64,000 nt of DNA from Parahoeflea alexandrii (GCF_027214025.1 NZ_JAPWHB010000004.1:1-64000); one strand, 5' to 3'. Positions 36,530-46,606 are shown, counted from the first letter of the stretch. The notes: generated by a model not told the origin, from the letters alone. Numbers and translations are program-made.

Positions 36530-37462
36530 ATGACCAGCATCCACACCAACCGGTCAGCCATCACCGCGCTCGCCACGCTGAGGCTGATCGATGCCCAGAT
36601 GGAAACCACGATGAAGCGCATCTCGACCGGGTTGCGGGTCAACGATGCATCGGACAACGCCGCCTACTGGTCGATCGCCACCACCTTGCGCTCCAGCATC
36701 AAGGCCCATAGCGCCGTGGTCGATACGCTCGGCCTGTCGCGCGCCATGACGGACATCGCCTCGACCGGAATGAGCCAGGCGGTCGACATCATGGCCGAAA
36801 TCAAGGCCAAGCTGGTGCTTGCAAGCGAACCCGGGGTGGACAAGACCAAGATCAACAAGGAACTCGAAGAGCTGAAGGCTCAACTGGGCAGTGTGGCGCA
36901 AAGCTCGTCCTTCAATGGCCAGAACTGGCTTTATGGCTCGCCTCAGACCGTCAGCATGCCGGCTTCGATCAAGGATTACGGTGGCTTCACCAGCGTCGGC
37001 TATATCGAGATCGACACCAGCCAGACGACGTTGATCGACCCTGGCACCAACAGCAACGGCTTGCTGACGAAGGACCGCAATGTCACCACCGCCGGCGGCG
37101 TTGCGGAAATCTTCTATCTGCTCGGGTCGGGAACGGCGGGAGCGGCAAAAGCGATCACGCTCAGCGCCAGCACCACGGCCGACGAGTTGAGTGGCATGGT
37201 TCAGGCCATCGACGAGATGGAACAGGATCTGATCGACGCCAACGCCCTGCTCGGCGTCAAGGCAAGGGGGATCGAGCGGCAGGAAGCCTTTACCAGGACG
37301 TTGATCGAGGTCTCGAAGAAAGCCCTCGGACGGCTGGTGGACGCCGACATGGCCGAGGAATCCACCCGGCTGAAAGCCCTGCAGGTGCAAAAACAGCTGG
37401 CGCTCCAGTCGCTGTCGATCGCCAACTCCCAGGCCGACATGATCCTGCAGCTGTTCAGATAG
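36530..37462 (+). CDS. Flagellin-family protein
   Basis: This 310-residue protein has the conserved flagellin ends: TSIHTNRSAITALATLRLID and ISTGLRVNDASDNAAYWSIA at the N terminus and ALQVQKQLALQSLSIANSQA with the end MILQLFR at the C terminus. These form the helical core of the filament; the variable middle (about 130-220) is surface-exposed. Rhizobia usually carry several flagellins clustered with flagellar genes. No other flagellar gene is in the window, so this is an orphan copy, which may be a minor or specialised filament protein. Confidence 0.93.
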   Translation: MTSIHTNRSAITALATLRLIDAQMETTMKRISTGLRVNDASDNAAYWSIATTLRSSIKAHSAVVDTLGLSRAMTDIASTGMSQAVDIMAEIKAKLVLASEPGVDKTKINKELEELKAQLGSVAQSSSFNGQNWLYGSPQTVSMPASIKDYGGFTSVGYIEIDTSQTTLIDPGTNSNGLLTKDRNVTTAGGVAEIFYLLGSGTAGAAKAITLSASTTADELSGMVQAIDEMEQDLIDANALLGVKARGIERQEAFTRTLIEVSKKALGRLVDADMAEESTRLKALQVQKQLALQSLSIANSQADMILQLFR

Positions 37463-37498
37463 CGCAACGGACCATGAGCCCGGCAGCAAAGCTGAAAG

Positions 37499-38677
37499 TC
37501 ACCCTCCGAGCAGCCCTTCCAGATAATGCTCGCCGATCCCGAACATCGTCTTGATCTCTGAAATCTGCCGAAGCACGGTGTCGCGGTCGCGACCGGCACG
37601 ATCGTCCTTTTCGGCGACGATCAGGTTGTTTTTCGGTGTGTGCGCGTCAGAGACGAATTCGAACACGCGGCTGCGGTAGCCGTTGAGTTCAAGCAGCAGC
37701 GCGCGCAGCGTGTCGGTGACCATCTCGGCCTGGCGCTCGACAAAGATGCCATGGCGCAACAGCGGCTCCAGGATCTCGTCGGGCTTGCCCGCCGCCATCT
37801 GCCGGCGGATCTGCTTGTGGCAGCACGGCGCCACGGCGATCAGCGCGGCCCCGGCGGCAATGCCCTTGAAGATCGCGTCGTCGGTGGCCGTGTCACAGGC
37901 ATGCAGCGCAATCACCGCATCGGCGCCCGACGCGTCGAACGCCATGATCGTGCCGGCCTCAAAGCTCAGGCCATCAAAGCCCGAGGCCCTGGCCGTGGCG
38001 TTGCCGTCCTCGACCAGTTGCGGGCGCAGCTCGACGCCAACGATGCGCACCGGACGCTTCACCACCGTGGCGAGATAGTCATAGAGCGCGAAATCGAGAT
38101 AGCCCTTGCCCGCGCCCATGTCGACGATCAGCGGGGGCTCGGCATGAAGCGCGGCCACCAGCGGCGCGAAGATCTCCACCATCTTGTTGATCTGGCGGAA
38201 CTTGTCCTGCGCATCATTGCGGATCTGGCCGTTCTTGCCGGCGAGCCCGAGTGCCTGCAGCCAGGGCTTGCCCGTTTCCGTCAGCGGCCGGTTCTTGGCC
38301 CGGTTGTGATCGGTCGACGGCGCTTCGCGGCCCGCCACCTCAGTGCGCTTGAGCCGCATCTTGGCGCCATTGCGCTCGAACATCATGTCGAACTCGGTGG
38401 TCGCCAGCTGCGCGCTGCGGAACTCGGTGGCGAGCCCGTTGCGCAGCAATGCCAGTGCCTCGTCTTCGGCGTAATTCTTGATCGTGTCGCGGGTCTTGTA
38501 CTTGTAGGTAAACGAGTATCTCTCGCCGGCCTTGACCGTGATCTTCTTGATCTCGACCGCCTTGAGCTCAGGCTCGGCACCGTGATAACCGCCCAGCTTG
38601 AGACGGATCAGCGCTCCGTTCGCGAAAGCGATTTGTGTGGCGTCGAGCAGTTCTGAGATGCGGTCGGGCGGAGTCAC
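37499..38677 (-). CDS. Class I SAM-dependent methyltransferase (Methyltransf_32 type)
   Basis: This 392-residue protein has a family-specific N-terminal half (about residues 1-165) and a Rossmann-type methyltransferase domain with IVDMGAGKGYLDFALYDYL (SAM-binding motif I), VGVELRPQLVEDG, VIALHACDTATDDAI and VAPCCHKQIR. The family resembles putative RNA methyltransferases. The start is GTG at 38677 with an AAGGA site upstream. It converges on the flagellin gene. The substrate is unknown. Confidence 0.88.
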   Translation of the reverse strand: MTPPDRISELLDATQIAFANGALIRLKLGGYHGAEPELKAVEIKKITVKAGERYSFTYKYKTRDTIKNYAEDEALALLRNGLATEFRSAQLATTEFDMMFERNGAKMRLKRTEVAGREAPSTDHNRAKNRPLTETGKPWLQALGLAGKNGQIRNDAQDKFRQINKMVEIFAPLVAALHAEPPLIVDMGAGKGYLDFALYDYLATVVKRPVRIVGVELRPQLVEDGNATARASGFDGLSFEAGTIMAFDASGADAVIALHACDTATDDAIFKGIAAGAALIAVAPCCHKQIRRQMAAGKPDEILEPLLRHGIFVERQAEMVTDTLRALLLELNGYRSRVFEFVSDAHTPKNNLIVAEKDDRAGRDRDTVLRQISEIKTMFGIGEHYLEGLLGG

Positions 38678-38875
38678 GGGCGGTCCTTCGGGGGCAGTTG
38701 CATGCTTTCCGAAAATTCGGCTTGCAATGGCCCTTCTACCTGTCCGGCAGAAAGAAGCAAATCAGCAGTTCGGTTTTCGGCCAGCCGGAATGTCGCTGCC
38801 CTTCGACGCAAACCGGGTCCACGCTGGAAGCATGGACCCGGCAGGATGGGACGGATTGCAGAAGCGCCTGAAACC

Positions 38876-39661
38876 TCAGCCCAGCGCGCCGTTGTACCAG
38901 TCGTGCAGCTTGACCTCGGTCGAACTTCCGGCCTCGCTCAGCATCCTGGCAAATACTTCCGGATCCTGGGTGCCGCCGTCGCGGCCGCGGTAGTGATAGG
39001 GGATGGCCATCGCCGGGGCGAATTCGGCCACCGCATTGGCGGCCTGTTCGGCATCCATCGTGAACGGCAGGTTCATGCAGACGAAAGCAAGATCGATGTT
39101 TTCGAGCGCCCGCATCTCGGGCGTACCCTCGGTGTCGCCGGAGATGTAGATGCGGCTGCCGTCGATGGTCAGCACGAAGCCGAGATCGCCGCGGGCCTTG
39201 GGGTGGAAGTCCTGCCTGTCGGCGGAAGTGTTGTAGGACGCGATGGCGGCGATGGCGATGCCCATCATCTCGGTGCTGCCGCCCGGGGCGATCACGTCGG
39301 TGCGGCCCTGCAGATCCTCGGGCATCATGCCTTTCACGTCCGCGTTGGTCAGGATCGGCGCCTCAGCAAGTGCGGCCAGAAGATCGGCATTGTAGTGGTC
39401 GCCATGGCGGTGGGTGATCAGGATCAGGTCCGGCTTGGGCAGCGCCTCGTACAGCCCGGCGTCGCCGACCGGATCGACATAGATGGTTCCCGCCGGGCTC
39501 TCCATGACAAAGGAGGCGTGTTCCACCGGATGGATGACGATCTTGCCGTCCATCAGGTTGAAGCTGGCTGCATGCGCGGCCGCAAGGCCGAGCGACGGCA
39601 ACAGCGTGATGGTTCCGACAGCGGCGGCGCCGCCAACGATAAAGCTGCGTCTGGTGGTCAT
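38876..39661 (-). CDS. Exported metallo-beta-lactamase-fold hydrolase (Tat signal)
   Basis: This protein of about 261 residues starts MTTRRSFIVGGAAAVGTITL, a twin-arginine signal (RRSFI), so it is exported folded, probably with metal bound. The MBL motif ITHRHGDHYNADL (HxHxDH) and later ISGDTEG and AIPYHYRGRD support an UlaG-like hydrolase. The ATG at 39661 has an AAGGAG site 6 bases upstream; six extra codons to 39679 are less likely. The substrate is unknown. Confidence 0.88.
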   Translation of the reverse strand: MTTRRSFIVGGAAAVGTITLLPSLGLAAAHAASFNLMDGKIVIHPVEHASFVMESPAGTIYVDPVGDAGLYEALPKPDLILITHRHGDHYNADLLAALAEAPILTNADVKGMMPEDLQGRTDVIAPGGSTEMMGIAIAAIASYNTSADRQDFHPKARGDLGFVLTIDGSRIYISGDTEGTPEMRALENIDLAFVCMNLPFTMDAEQAANAVAEFAPAMAIPYHYRGRDGGTQDPEVFARMLSEAGSSTEVKLHDWYNGALG

Positions 39662-39751
39662 GGCAATCTCCTTCGGCATCGTTTTGGTTGGTGGTCTTGA
39701 AGTGTACTGGTTACGCCAAATGCGGCAGCGCAGCGGAAATTCAAGAGGACT

Positions 39752-40438
39752 TCACCGCAAAACCCGAAACCACCGCGCCAGGTTGAGCAGGCTCATCAGC
39801 GCGCTCGCGACATAGGTCAGTGCCGCAGCCTTGAGCACGCTGCGCGCGCCCTTGAGGTCCTCGTCGCCGAGATAGCCGCCCTCGCGCAGGATCGGCAGCG
39901 CCTTGTTGAAGCTCGCGTCATATTCCACCGGCAGGGTGACCAGATGCACCAGCACCCGCACGGCCAGCAGCCCGATGCCGATCACCGCCATGCCAAGCAT
40001 TGCCGCCGGCGTGCGCAGCAGCACGGCCAGCACAGGTGCTGCGATGAAGAACACCGAGGCGATCCGGTCGGTCATCATGGCGAGGCCGACAAGCTTCTGC
40101 CTGAGCGCCAGCCCGCGTTCGCCGCGATGATGCTGCAGCGCATGACCGACCTCGTGCGCCGCCACCGCCACGGCCGTGAGGCTCGCGCCCCGGTAATTGG
40201 CCTGCGACAGCCGCACCATCCGGTTTTCCGGATCGTAATGATCGCCCTTGTCGGTCATCTCGACGCCGACGCCCGCAAGGTCGAAGCGCTCGACCAGGTG
40301 CTCGGCCATCTCGCCACCGGTGCCGGGAAAATCCGGCCGCTCAGCGCTGTGGCGGCGCAAGGTGTGGCCGACCCAGAACTGCGGGGCGTAGACAAGGCCC
40401 AGCACCAGGAGAAAGGCGATAATTCCGAGAAATGCCAT
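39752..40438 (-). CDS. Membrane-bound zinc metallopeptidase (YugP/DUF-type neutral protease)
   Basis: This 228-residue protein fits the neutral zinc metallopeptidase family with HEVGHALQHHRG (HExxH) after an N-terminal membrane helix (FLGIIAFLLVLGLVYAPQFW). Three more helices follow in the second half. It would cut proteins at or near the inner membrane. Supporting motifs are YDPENRMVRLSQANYRG and the LPVEYDASFNKALPIL region. The physiological target is unknown. Confidence 0.88.
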   Translation of the reverse strand: MAFLGIIAFLLVLGLVYAPQFWVGHTLRRHSAERPDFPGTGGEMAEHLVERFDLAGVGVEMTDKGDHYDPENRMVRLSQANYRGASLTAVAVAAHEVGHALQHHRGERGLALRQKLVGLAMMTDRIASVFFIAAPVLAVLLRTPAAMLGMAVIGIGLLAVRVLVHLVTLPVEYDASFNKALPILREGGYLGDEDLKGARSVLKAAALTYVASALMSLLNLARWFRVLR

Positions 40439-40657
40439 GTCAGTCCCTGTCCAGACGGAAAATTTTCATACCCGTTAGATAGGTGCCGCGCCCTGCCGAT
40501 AAAGGGCCGCACCGGCACACGAGGTCGACTGGCCGGATGACGAGATTGACCGGCGGCTTGACGAACCGGCCGATGTGGCCTGTTGTAGGCCTTTGCCAGG
40601 CATGGCCTGCCCCGTCCCGGTCCCTGATGCGGGACCATCCGGAAAGGAAGCGATCCG

Positions 40658-42403
40658 ATGACACGCCCGATGCTCCGCCCGCTTACCACCCTCGCCACCG
40701 CCGCGCTGATCGCGCTCGCCCCCCTTGCCGCATCCGCCCAGGAGGCGGCGATCTATTCCAGCATGGACGCGGTGCATCCGTTCTGGGCGAAAAGCGCCAT
40801 GGTCTCGGTGCAGGAGGCGGTGGCCGCGCAAGTCGGTCTGCAGGTGCTGAAAGACGGCGGCAACGCGGTCGACGCGGGCGTTGCCGTGGCGCTGGCGCTG
40901 GCCGTCACCCTGCCGCGCGCCGGAAACCTGGGCGGCGGCGGCTTCATGCTGGTGCATGACGCCAAATCCGGCGAGACGAAAGCCATCGACTACCGCGAGA
41001 TGGCACCTGCGAGCGCCACCCGCGACATGTATCTCGACGCGGACGGCAATGCCGACAGCAATCTGTCGCGCTTTTCCGGCCTCGCCGTCGGCGTGCCCGG
41101 CACCGTGGCCGGCATGCAGCTGGCGCTAGAGACCTATGGCACCCTGACGCTGGCCCAGGCCGCAGAACCGGCGATCCGGCTGGCCGAGGACGGCATCACG
41201 GTCACCGCCGACCTCGCCGACAGTCTCAAGGCGCTGGAAAAGCGGTTGAAGGCCTGGCCGGCCTCGGCGGCGATCTTCTACAAGCAGGACGGCAGTTTCT
41301 ATGAGCCGGGCGATGTGCTCAAGCAGCCCGACCTGGCCGCCACGCTCAAGAAGATCGCGGCTGAAGGCCCGGACGGGTTCTACAAGGGCGAAGTGGCCGA
41401 GGCGATCTCCGCGTCGGTCAAGGACGCCGGCGGGGCGATGAGTCTCGAGGACCTCGCCAGCTACAAGGCAGTGATCCGCGAGCCGGTCAGGGGCAGCTAT
41501 CGCGGCTATGACATCGTCTCGATGCCGCCGCCGAGCTCCGGCGGCACCCATATCATCCAGATCCTCAATGTGATGGAAGGCTACCCGATCGGCTTTCTCG
41601 GCCACAATTCGTCCGACACCATCCATTTGATGGCGGAAGCGATGAAGCGCGCCTATGCCGACCGCTCGGAATATCTCGGCGACCCGGATTTCACCGATGT
41701 GCCGGTCAAGGCCCTGACCTCCAAGGCCTATGCGGCAAAAATCCGCGAGGGCATCAGTCTGAACCGCGCCACGCCCTCGGCCGAGATCAAGCCGGGCAAG
41801 CTGGCGCCCTACGAGAGCGACCAGACCACGCATTTCTCGATCGTCGACAAGGACGGCAACGCGGTGTCGAACACCTACACGCTGAACTTCTCCTATGGCT
41901 CGGGCATGACTGCAGCCGGCACCGGCGTGCTGCTCAACAACGAGATGGATGATTTTTCCGCGAAGCCGGGCGTGCCCAATGCCTATGGCCTGATCGGCGG
42001 CGACGCCAATGCGGTCGAGCCGCGCAAGCGGCCGCTGTCGTCGATGAGCCCGACCATCGTGCTGAAGGACGGCAAGCCCTATCTCGTCACCGGCAGCCCC
42101 GGCGGCTCGCGCATCATCACCACCACGCTGCAGGTGATCTCCAACATGATCGACCACGGCATGAATGTCGCCGAAGCCACCAACGCCTCACGCATTCACC
42201 ACCAGTGGCTGCCCGACGAAATCCGCGTCGAAGACGGCGGCCTGTCGCGCGACACGGTGGCAGCACTCGAAGCCAAGGGCCACACCATCGCCGTCAAGAG
42301 CGTGATGGGCTCGACCCAGTCGATCCATGTCGATGCGGACAAGGGCCTGCTGCTCGGCGCCTCGGACCCCCGCCGGACGGGCTCGGCGACGGTGGGGTAT
42401 TGA
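40658..42403 (+). CDS. ggt: Gamma-glutamyltransferase (Ntn hydrolase, exported)
   Basis: This 581-residue precursor has a signal peptide (about residues 1-28, ending AASAQEA) and is expected to cut itself before the catalytic Thr in QTTHFSIVDKDGNAVSNTYT. Other family motifs are LKDGGNAVDAGVAVALALAV, MPPPSSGGTHIIQILN and TGSPGGSRIITTTLQ. It transfers or hydrolyses the gamma-glutamyl group of glutathione in the periplasm. The ATG at 40658 follows a GAAAGGAAG-type site. Confidence 0.95.
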   Translation: MTRPMLRPLTTLATAALIALAPLAASAQEAAIYSSMDAVHPFWAKSAMVSVQEAVAAQVGLQVLKDGGNAVDAGVAVALALAVTLPRAGNLGGGGFMLVHDAKSGETKAIDYREMAPASATRDMYLDADGNADSNLSRFSGLAVGVPGTVAGMQLALETYGTLTLAQAAEPAIRLAEDGITVTADLADSLKALEKRLKAWPASAAIFYKQDGSFYEPGDVLKQPDLAATLKKIAAEGPDGFYKGEVAEAISASVKDAGGAMSLEDLASYKAVIREPVRGSYRGYDIVSMPPPSSGGTHIIQILNVMEGYPIGFLGHNSSDTIHLMAEAMKRAYADRSEYLGDPDFTDVPVKALTSKAYAAKIREGISLNRATPSAEIKPGKLAPYESDQTTHFSIVDKDGNAVSNTYTLNFSYGSGMTAAGTGVLLNNEMDDFSAKPGVPNAYGLIGGDANAVEPRKRPLSSMSPTIVLKDGKPYLVTGSPGGSRIITTTLQVISNMIDHGMNVAEATNASRIHHQWLPDEIRVEDGGLSRDTVAALEAKGHTIAVKSVMGSTQSIHVDADKGLLLGASDPRRTGSATVGY

Positions 42404-42465
42404 CGCAGGGCCACGAATATCAGCAGTGATTTCCGGATTGCATTTCGCTTCCGGAAATTCCCGCC

Positions 42466-42819
42466 ATGACGCTTTCGCCGTTCGCCATCAAATGGCTGCC
42501 AGTGCTGCTGCTGGCCATGTCCAACATCTTCATGACATTTGCCTGGTATGGTCACCTGAAGTTCAAGTCGTCGCCGCTGATGATCGTCATTGCGGTGTCC
42601 TGGGGCATCGCCTTCTTCGAATATTGCCTCGCCGTGCCCGCCAACCGCATCGGCCATGCGGTCTGGTCGGCGGCGGAACTCAAGACCATGCAGGAAGTGA
42701 TCACGCTGATCGTCTTCGCCGGTTTCTCGGTCGTGGTGCTGAAGGAGCCGCTCGGCTGGAACCATCTGGGCGGCTTCGCCCTGATCGCGGCGGGTGCGGC
42801 GCTGGTGTTTCGAGGCTGA
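42466..42819 (+). CDS. DUF486/DMT-family small membrane protein
   Basis: This 117-residue protein has four predicted membrane helices and the DUF486 pattern (FMTFAWYGHLKF, ISWGIAFFEYCLAVPANR region, MQEVITLIVFAGFSV and the GWNHLGGFALIAAGA end). Members are four-helix relatives of drug/metabolite transporters that likely work as dimers. The stop is 8 bp from the stop of the convergent P-type ATPase gene. Confidence 0.88.
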   Translation: MTLSPFAIKWLPVLLLAMSNIFMTFAWYGHLKFKSSPLMIVIAVSWGIAFFEYCLAVPANRIGHAVWSAAELKTMQEVITLIVFAGFSVVVLKEPLGWNHLGGFALIAAGAALVFRG

Positions 42820-42826
42820 CCGCCCC

Positions 42827-45481
42827 TCACCGGTTTCCGGTTCGCGTCAGCCCGAGCCAGGCCTGGCCGAGCAGCAGCGGCGCCAGGCTTGCCGCGAGCG
42901 ACAGCGCCAGCCCTGTCGCTCCGGGGTGCGGCAGGCCGAGAAGGCCCGCGAGCGACGGCAGCCAGACCGCCAGACCGATCAGCCCGAGGCACAGCGCCAG
43001 CGCCCCCCAGACGTAAGGGTTGCGCGTCACCTCGTTGTCGAACAGCCCGGCATCGGCATCGCGGACATTGAACACGTTCCACAATTGCGCCAGCGCCAGC
43101 GTCAGGAACGCCACGGTGACGGCGGCGCCGGCATCAAGCCGCAGCCAGAACAGCGCCAGCAGGAAAGCGGCGAGCGTGGCCAGCGTGATTGCCCCGCCCA
43201 GGATCCCGATGAGCCACCAGCGCGGCCGGTCGACGATCTGCTCCCTCGGGTCGCGCGGCGGCCGTGCCATCACATGCGCATCGCCTCGCCCCAGCCCCAG
43301 CGCGAAGGCGGGGAAGACATCGGTGACGAGGTTCAAAAACAGGATCTGCAGCGGCAAGAGCGGCGCCGGCAGGCCGGCGCCGACGGCAATGCCGACGACC
43401 AGCACCTCGCTGACATTGCACGACATCAGATAGACCACGAACTTGCGGATATTGTCGAAGATCACCCTGCCCTGCCGCATGGCGGCGATGATGGTGGCAA
43501 ACTTGTCGTCGCGCAGCACCATGTGGGCCGCGTCCTGGGCGACCTGGGTGCCACGCCGCCCCATGGCGATGCCGATATCGGCCTTTTTCAGCGCCGGCGC
43601 GTCGTTGACGCCATCGCCGGTCATGGCAACGACCTCACCGGCCTTCTGATAGATCGAGACAAGCGCCAGCTTGGTCTCGGGCGCCACGCGGGCAAACACG
43701 TCGGCCGACAGGATGCGGGCGCGCATCTCCTCGCAGATCCGCTCCGGGTCGATGCCGGCAAGCTCGCTGCCTTCGATGACGCTGAGCTCGCCGTCGCCCA
43801 GAACGGCCTGCCGCGCGATGGTTGCGGCGGTGACGGCGTGATCGCCGGTCATCATCACCACCCTGACGCCGGCAGCCCGGCTCGCCGCGATCGCGGCGGG
43901 CACGTCGTCGCGAACCGGATCGAGCAGGCAGACGAGCCCGACCAGCGTCAGCCCGGCATAGGGATCGGCGGCGTCACGGCCGTCCCGTTTCATCGCCAGC
44001 CCGAGCAGCCGCAGCCCTTCGCCCGCGGCCTCCGCGCTGCGCTCTCTCCAGTCCTGCCTCGTTGCATCGTCAAGCGGTCGCGGCCCCTCGGACCCGAGAA
44101 CCTGGTCGGCGCTGTCGAGGATGGCCTCGGGCGCGCCCTTGACGGCGACAACAAAACCCTCGCCATCGCCGTGGACGGTCGCCATCATCTTGGCGGCGGG
44201 GTCGAAGGCATGTTCGCGGATCTCCGGAAAATCGCTTGCCAGCTGCTCGCGGCCGATCCCGTTCTCCGCCGCCACCGACAGCAGGGCGAGCTCCATCGGA
44301 TCGCCGGCGCGGCCATCCGCCTTGCCATCCCCCAGTTCGGCGCCGTTGCACAGGGCACCGATCCTCAGCGCCCAGCCCAGCGGCTCGTCAGAGCCAGGTT
44401 CGAGACGGTCGCCGTTCAGCTCCACATCGCCGCCGTCGAGCAGGTAGCGCACCGCCGTCATCCGGTTTTCGGTCAGCGTTCCGGTCTTGTCGGTGAGGAT
44501 GATCGTGGTCGCGCCCAGCGTCTCGACCGAGGACAGCCTGGTGATCACCGCGTTGCGCCGGGCCATCCGCCACATGCCGCGCGCCAGGCTGAGCGTCGCC
44601 ACCACCGGCAGCCCTTCCGGCACGGCGGCCACCGCCAGCGCCACGCCTGTCTGGATCATCGCAATCACGTCATGGCCGCGCAGGATGCCCGCACAGATGG
44701 TCAGCGCCGCGAGCCCGAAGGTCAGCCAGACCAGCCGGTGGCCGAGCCGGTCGAGCCGCTTTTCCAGAGGCGCAGCCTCGCTGTCGGCGGCCTGCGTCAG
44801 CGCGCTGATGCGGCCGATCTCGGTGGCCATGCCGGTGGCGACGACCAGCCCCTCGCCCGTACCTTGCGTGATCGCCGTGCCCTTGAACGCCATGCCTGTG
44901 CGGTCGCCCGGCACCGCACCGGCACCGACCGCACCGGTGGATTTGCTCACGGCGAGCGATTCGCCGGTCAGCACCGACTCGTCGGCCTGCAGGTTCGAGG
45001 CCTGGCTGATCCTCAGATCGGCGGTGATGATGTCGCCGGCTTCGAGGATGACGACGTCGCCGGGCACCAGCTCGTGCGCGTCGATCATCCGCTCCCGCCC
45101 GGCCCGGCGGACGCGGGTTTTCACCTCGGCCATGCGGATCAGGGCTTCCATCGACCGCGCCGCCCGGACCTCGGTGGTAAAACCGATCGCCCCGTTGATC
45201 ATCAGCACGACGAGAATTGCTGCGCCTTCGGCGATATCGTCCATCGCAAACGACAGCGCCGCCGCCGCGCCCAGCAACCAGACGATGATGCTGTTGAACT
45301 GGTGGACCAGGATCGCCAGTGCGCTCTTCGGTTTCTGGCGCAGCAGTTCGTTGGCCCCGTAGGCCCTGCGCCGCGCAGGCACCTCGGCCCCGTCGAGGCC
45401 CGCGGCGGGGTCGGTCTCAAGCCAGGCTGCAACATCATCGACTGGAAGCGCATGCGGGTTTTCAGGCCTGCCTTGTGTCAC
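42827..45481 (-). CDS. Cation-translocating P-type ATPase (type II, Ca2+-ATPase-like)
   Basis: This 884-residue pump has an N-terminal cation-ATPase domain (ARRRAYGANELLRQKPKSAL), about ten membrane helices, the VLTGESLAVSK actuator loop, the phosphorylation motif DKTGTLTEN near residue 334, the KGAPEAILD nucleotide motif and TGDGVNDAPALKKADIGIAMG. It moves a cation across the inner membrane at the cost of ATP. It resembles the Ca2+/Na+ or Mg2+ type-II group; heavy-metal CPx motifs are absent. The cation is not determined by sequence alone. Confidence 0.93.
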   Translation of the reverse strand: MTQGRPENPHALPVDDVAAWLETDPAAGLDGAEVPARRRAYGANELLRQKPKSALAILVHQFNSIIVWLLGAAAALSFAMDDIAEGAAILVVLMINGAIGFTTEVRAARSMEALIRMAEVKTRVRRAGRERMIDAHELVPGDVVILEAGDIITADLRISQASNLQADESVLTGESLAVSKSTGAVGAGAVPGDRTGMAFKGTAITQGTGEGLVVATGMATEIGRISALTQAADSEAAPLEKRLDRLGHRLVWLTFGLAALTICAGILRGHDVIAMIQTGVALAVAAVPEGLPVVATLSLARGMWRMARRNAVITRLSSVETLGATTIILTDKTGTLTENRMTAVRYLLDGGDVELNGDRLEPGSDEPLGWALRIGALCNGAELGDGKADGRAGDPMELALLSVAAENGIGREQLASDFPEIREHAFDPAAKMMATVHGDGEGFVVAVKGAPEAILDSADQVLGSEGPRPLDDATRQDWRERSAEAAGEGLRLLGLAMKRDGRDAADPYAGLTLVGLVCLLDPVRDDVPAAIAASRAAGVRVVMMTGDHAVTAATIARQAVLGDGELSVIEGSELAGIDPERICEEMRARILSADVFARVAPETKLALVSIYQKAGEVVAMTGDGVNDAPALKKADIGIAMGRRGTQVAQDAAHMVLRDDKFATIIAAMRQGRVIFDNIRKFVVYLMSCNVSEVLVVGIAVGAGLPAPLLPLQILFLNLVTDVFPAFALGLGRGDAHVMARPPRDPREQIVDRPRWWLIGILGGAITLATLAAFLLALFWLRLDAGAAVTVAFLTLALAQLWNVFNVRDADAGLFDNEVTRNPYVWGALALCLGLIGLAVWLPSLAGLLGLPHPGATGLALSLAASLAPLLLGQAWLGLTRTGNR

Positions 45482-45615
45482 GTCGATGTCAGCCTTTGAA
45501 ACGGAATTGGTTCACTTACCGGTTGCGGAAAGCACAGCGATGGACAGACAGAACCATAAAAACCGTCACCCCAGCATGACCGAGATCAAACTCAGGCAAA
45601 CCGAAGGCGGCAGCC

Positions 45616-46131
45616 TCACGGCTTGCCGTTCTCCCAGGTCACGTCCTGACCGTAGAGCGGCACGGTGGAGATGGCCATCTTGGCAGAGCCGTCCTGCACC
45701 TGCTGCGAGTTGACGAGGTAGATCAGCGTGTCGTTCTTCTTGTCATAGATCCGGTGCACGACCAGTGATTTCCAGATCAGAGAACGCGATTCCTTGAACA
45801 CGACATCGCCGTCCTCGTCGAGATCGATGTCACCGACGGTGATGGGGCCGGTCTGGCGGCAGGCGATGGAAGCGTTGGACGGATCCTCGAACCAATTGCC
45901 CTTCTGCAGCCGGTCGATGACACCGCGGTCGAAATAGGCGACGTGGCAGGTCACGCCCTTGACCTGGGGATCGGTGACCGCATCGATCAGGATGTCGTTG
46001 CCGAGCCAGTCGACGCCGACTTCGCCAACCTGTTCGGCCAGCGCCGGTGTGGCAATGAAGGGTGCGGCGAGAGCGGCTACGGCAACAAGGCTTGCGGAAA
46101 TGGTCGACCGAATGTCTTTGCGTGTGATCAC
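45616..46131 (-). CDS. creA: CreA-family exported protein
   Basis: This 171-residue protein has a signal peptide (about residues 1-32, ending IATPALAEQ) and the CreA pattern VGEVGVDWLGNDILIDAV, CHVAYFDRG, IACRQTGPI and RSLIWKSLVVHRIYD. The start is GTG at 46131 with an AAGGAG site 7 bases away. CreA proteins are periplasmic and of unknown function. Confidence 0.92.
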   Translation of the reverse strand: MITRKDIRSTISASLVAVAALAAPFIATPALAEQVGEVGVDWLGNDILIDAVTDPQVKGVTCHVAYFDRGVIDRLQKGNWFEDPSNASIACRQTGPITVGDIDLDEDGDVVFKESRSLIWKSLVVHRIYDKKNDTLIYLVNSQQVQDGSAKMAISTVPLYGQDVTWENGKP

Positions 46132-46414
46132 GATATATCTCCTTGTTCCCTGAACGCGCCGGAGAGTGGGAAGTTCCCGGTGCGCCGAGGATGAAACTCA
46201 CGGGATGGATATGGGCTCTGGCTGCGTAAAATGAAAGGTGCCACGGCTGGACAAGTCGCATCATCGGACCCGGAGATCGCAAATCGCACCGGCCCGGCGC
46301 CGGCCGCGCGGCAGCCGCCCTGCCCCGCTCCCTGGCGCATTTGCACGGGCCAAAGGCGAACTCCGGCGGATCAAACCACTTCCATTTGTGCGGGAACGGC
46401 TTTAGATAAGGCCC

Positions 46415-46606
46415 ATGACCAGTGCACCCGCGCCAGAACGCCAGACCGGCCTGCATCAGCCAAGTTCGTTTCGGGGATTCCTTCCCCGCGCGCTCGGCCT
46501 GATTGCTGCTGCAATCCTGACCGGGCTTGCCTTTGCCGCCTGGCAGGCAAACGGACCGGCCCTCATGAACGCGCTGTCGGCCAGCGGTCTTGCCTGGTGC
46601 CTCTGA
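46415..46606 (+). CDS. Possible small membrane protein
   Basis: This 63-residue frame reads MTSAPAPERQTGLHQPSSF at the start and has one hydrophobic helix (ALGLIAAAILTGLAFAAW). It lies 75 bp ahead of the SCO-type gene in the same direction. No ribosome site is strong and I do not recognise the family, so the gene is uncertain. It could be a small partner of the respiratory-chain protein. Confidence 0.35.
   Translation: MTSAPAPERQTGLHQPSSFRGFLPRALGLIAAAILTGLAFAAWQANGPALMNALSASGLAWCL

Noticed and set aside
42794-45499. A 901-residue plus-strand frame opposite the P-type ATPase
   Set aside because: Shadow frame; rich in Arg, Gln, His and Gly, with no domain, while the minus strand has complete ATPase motifs.
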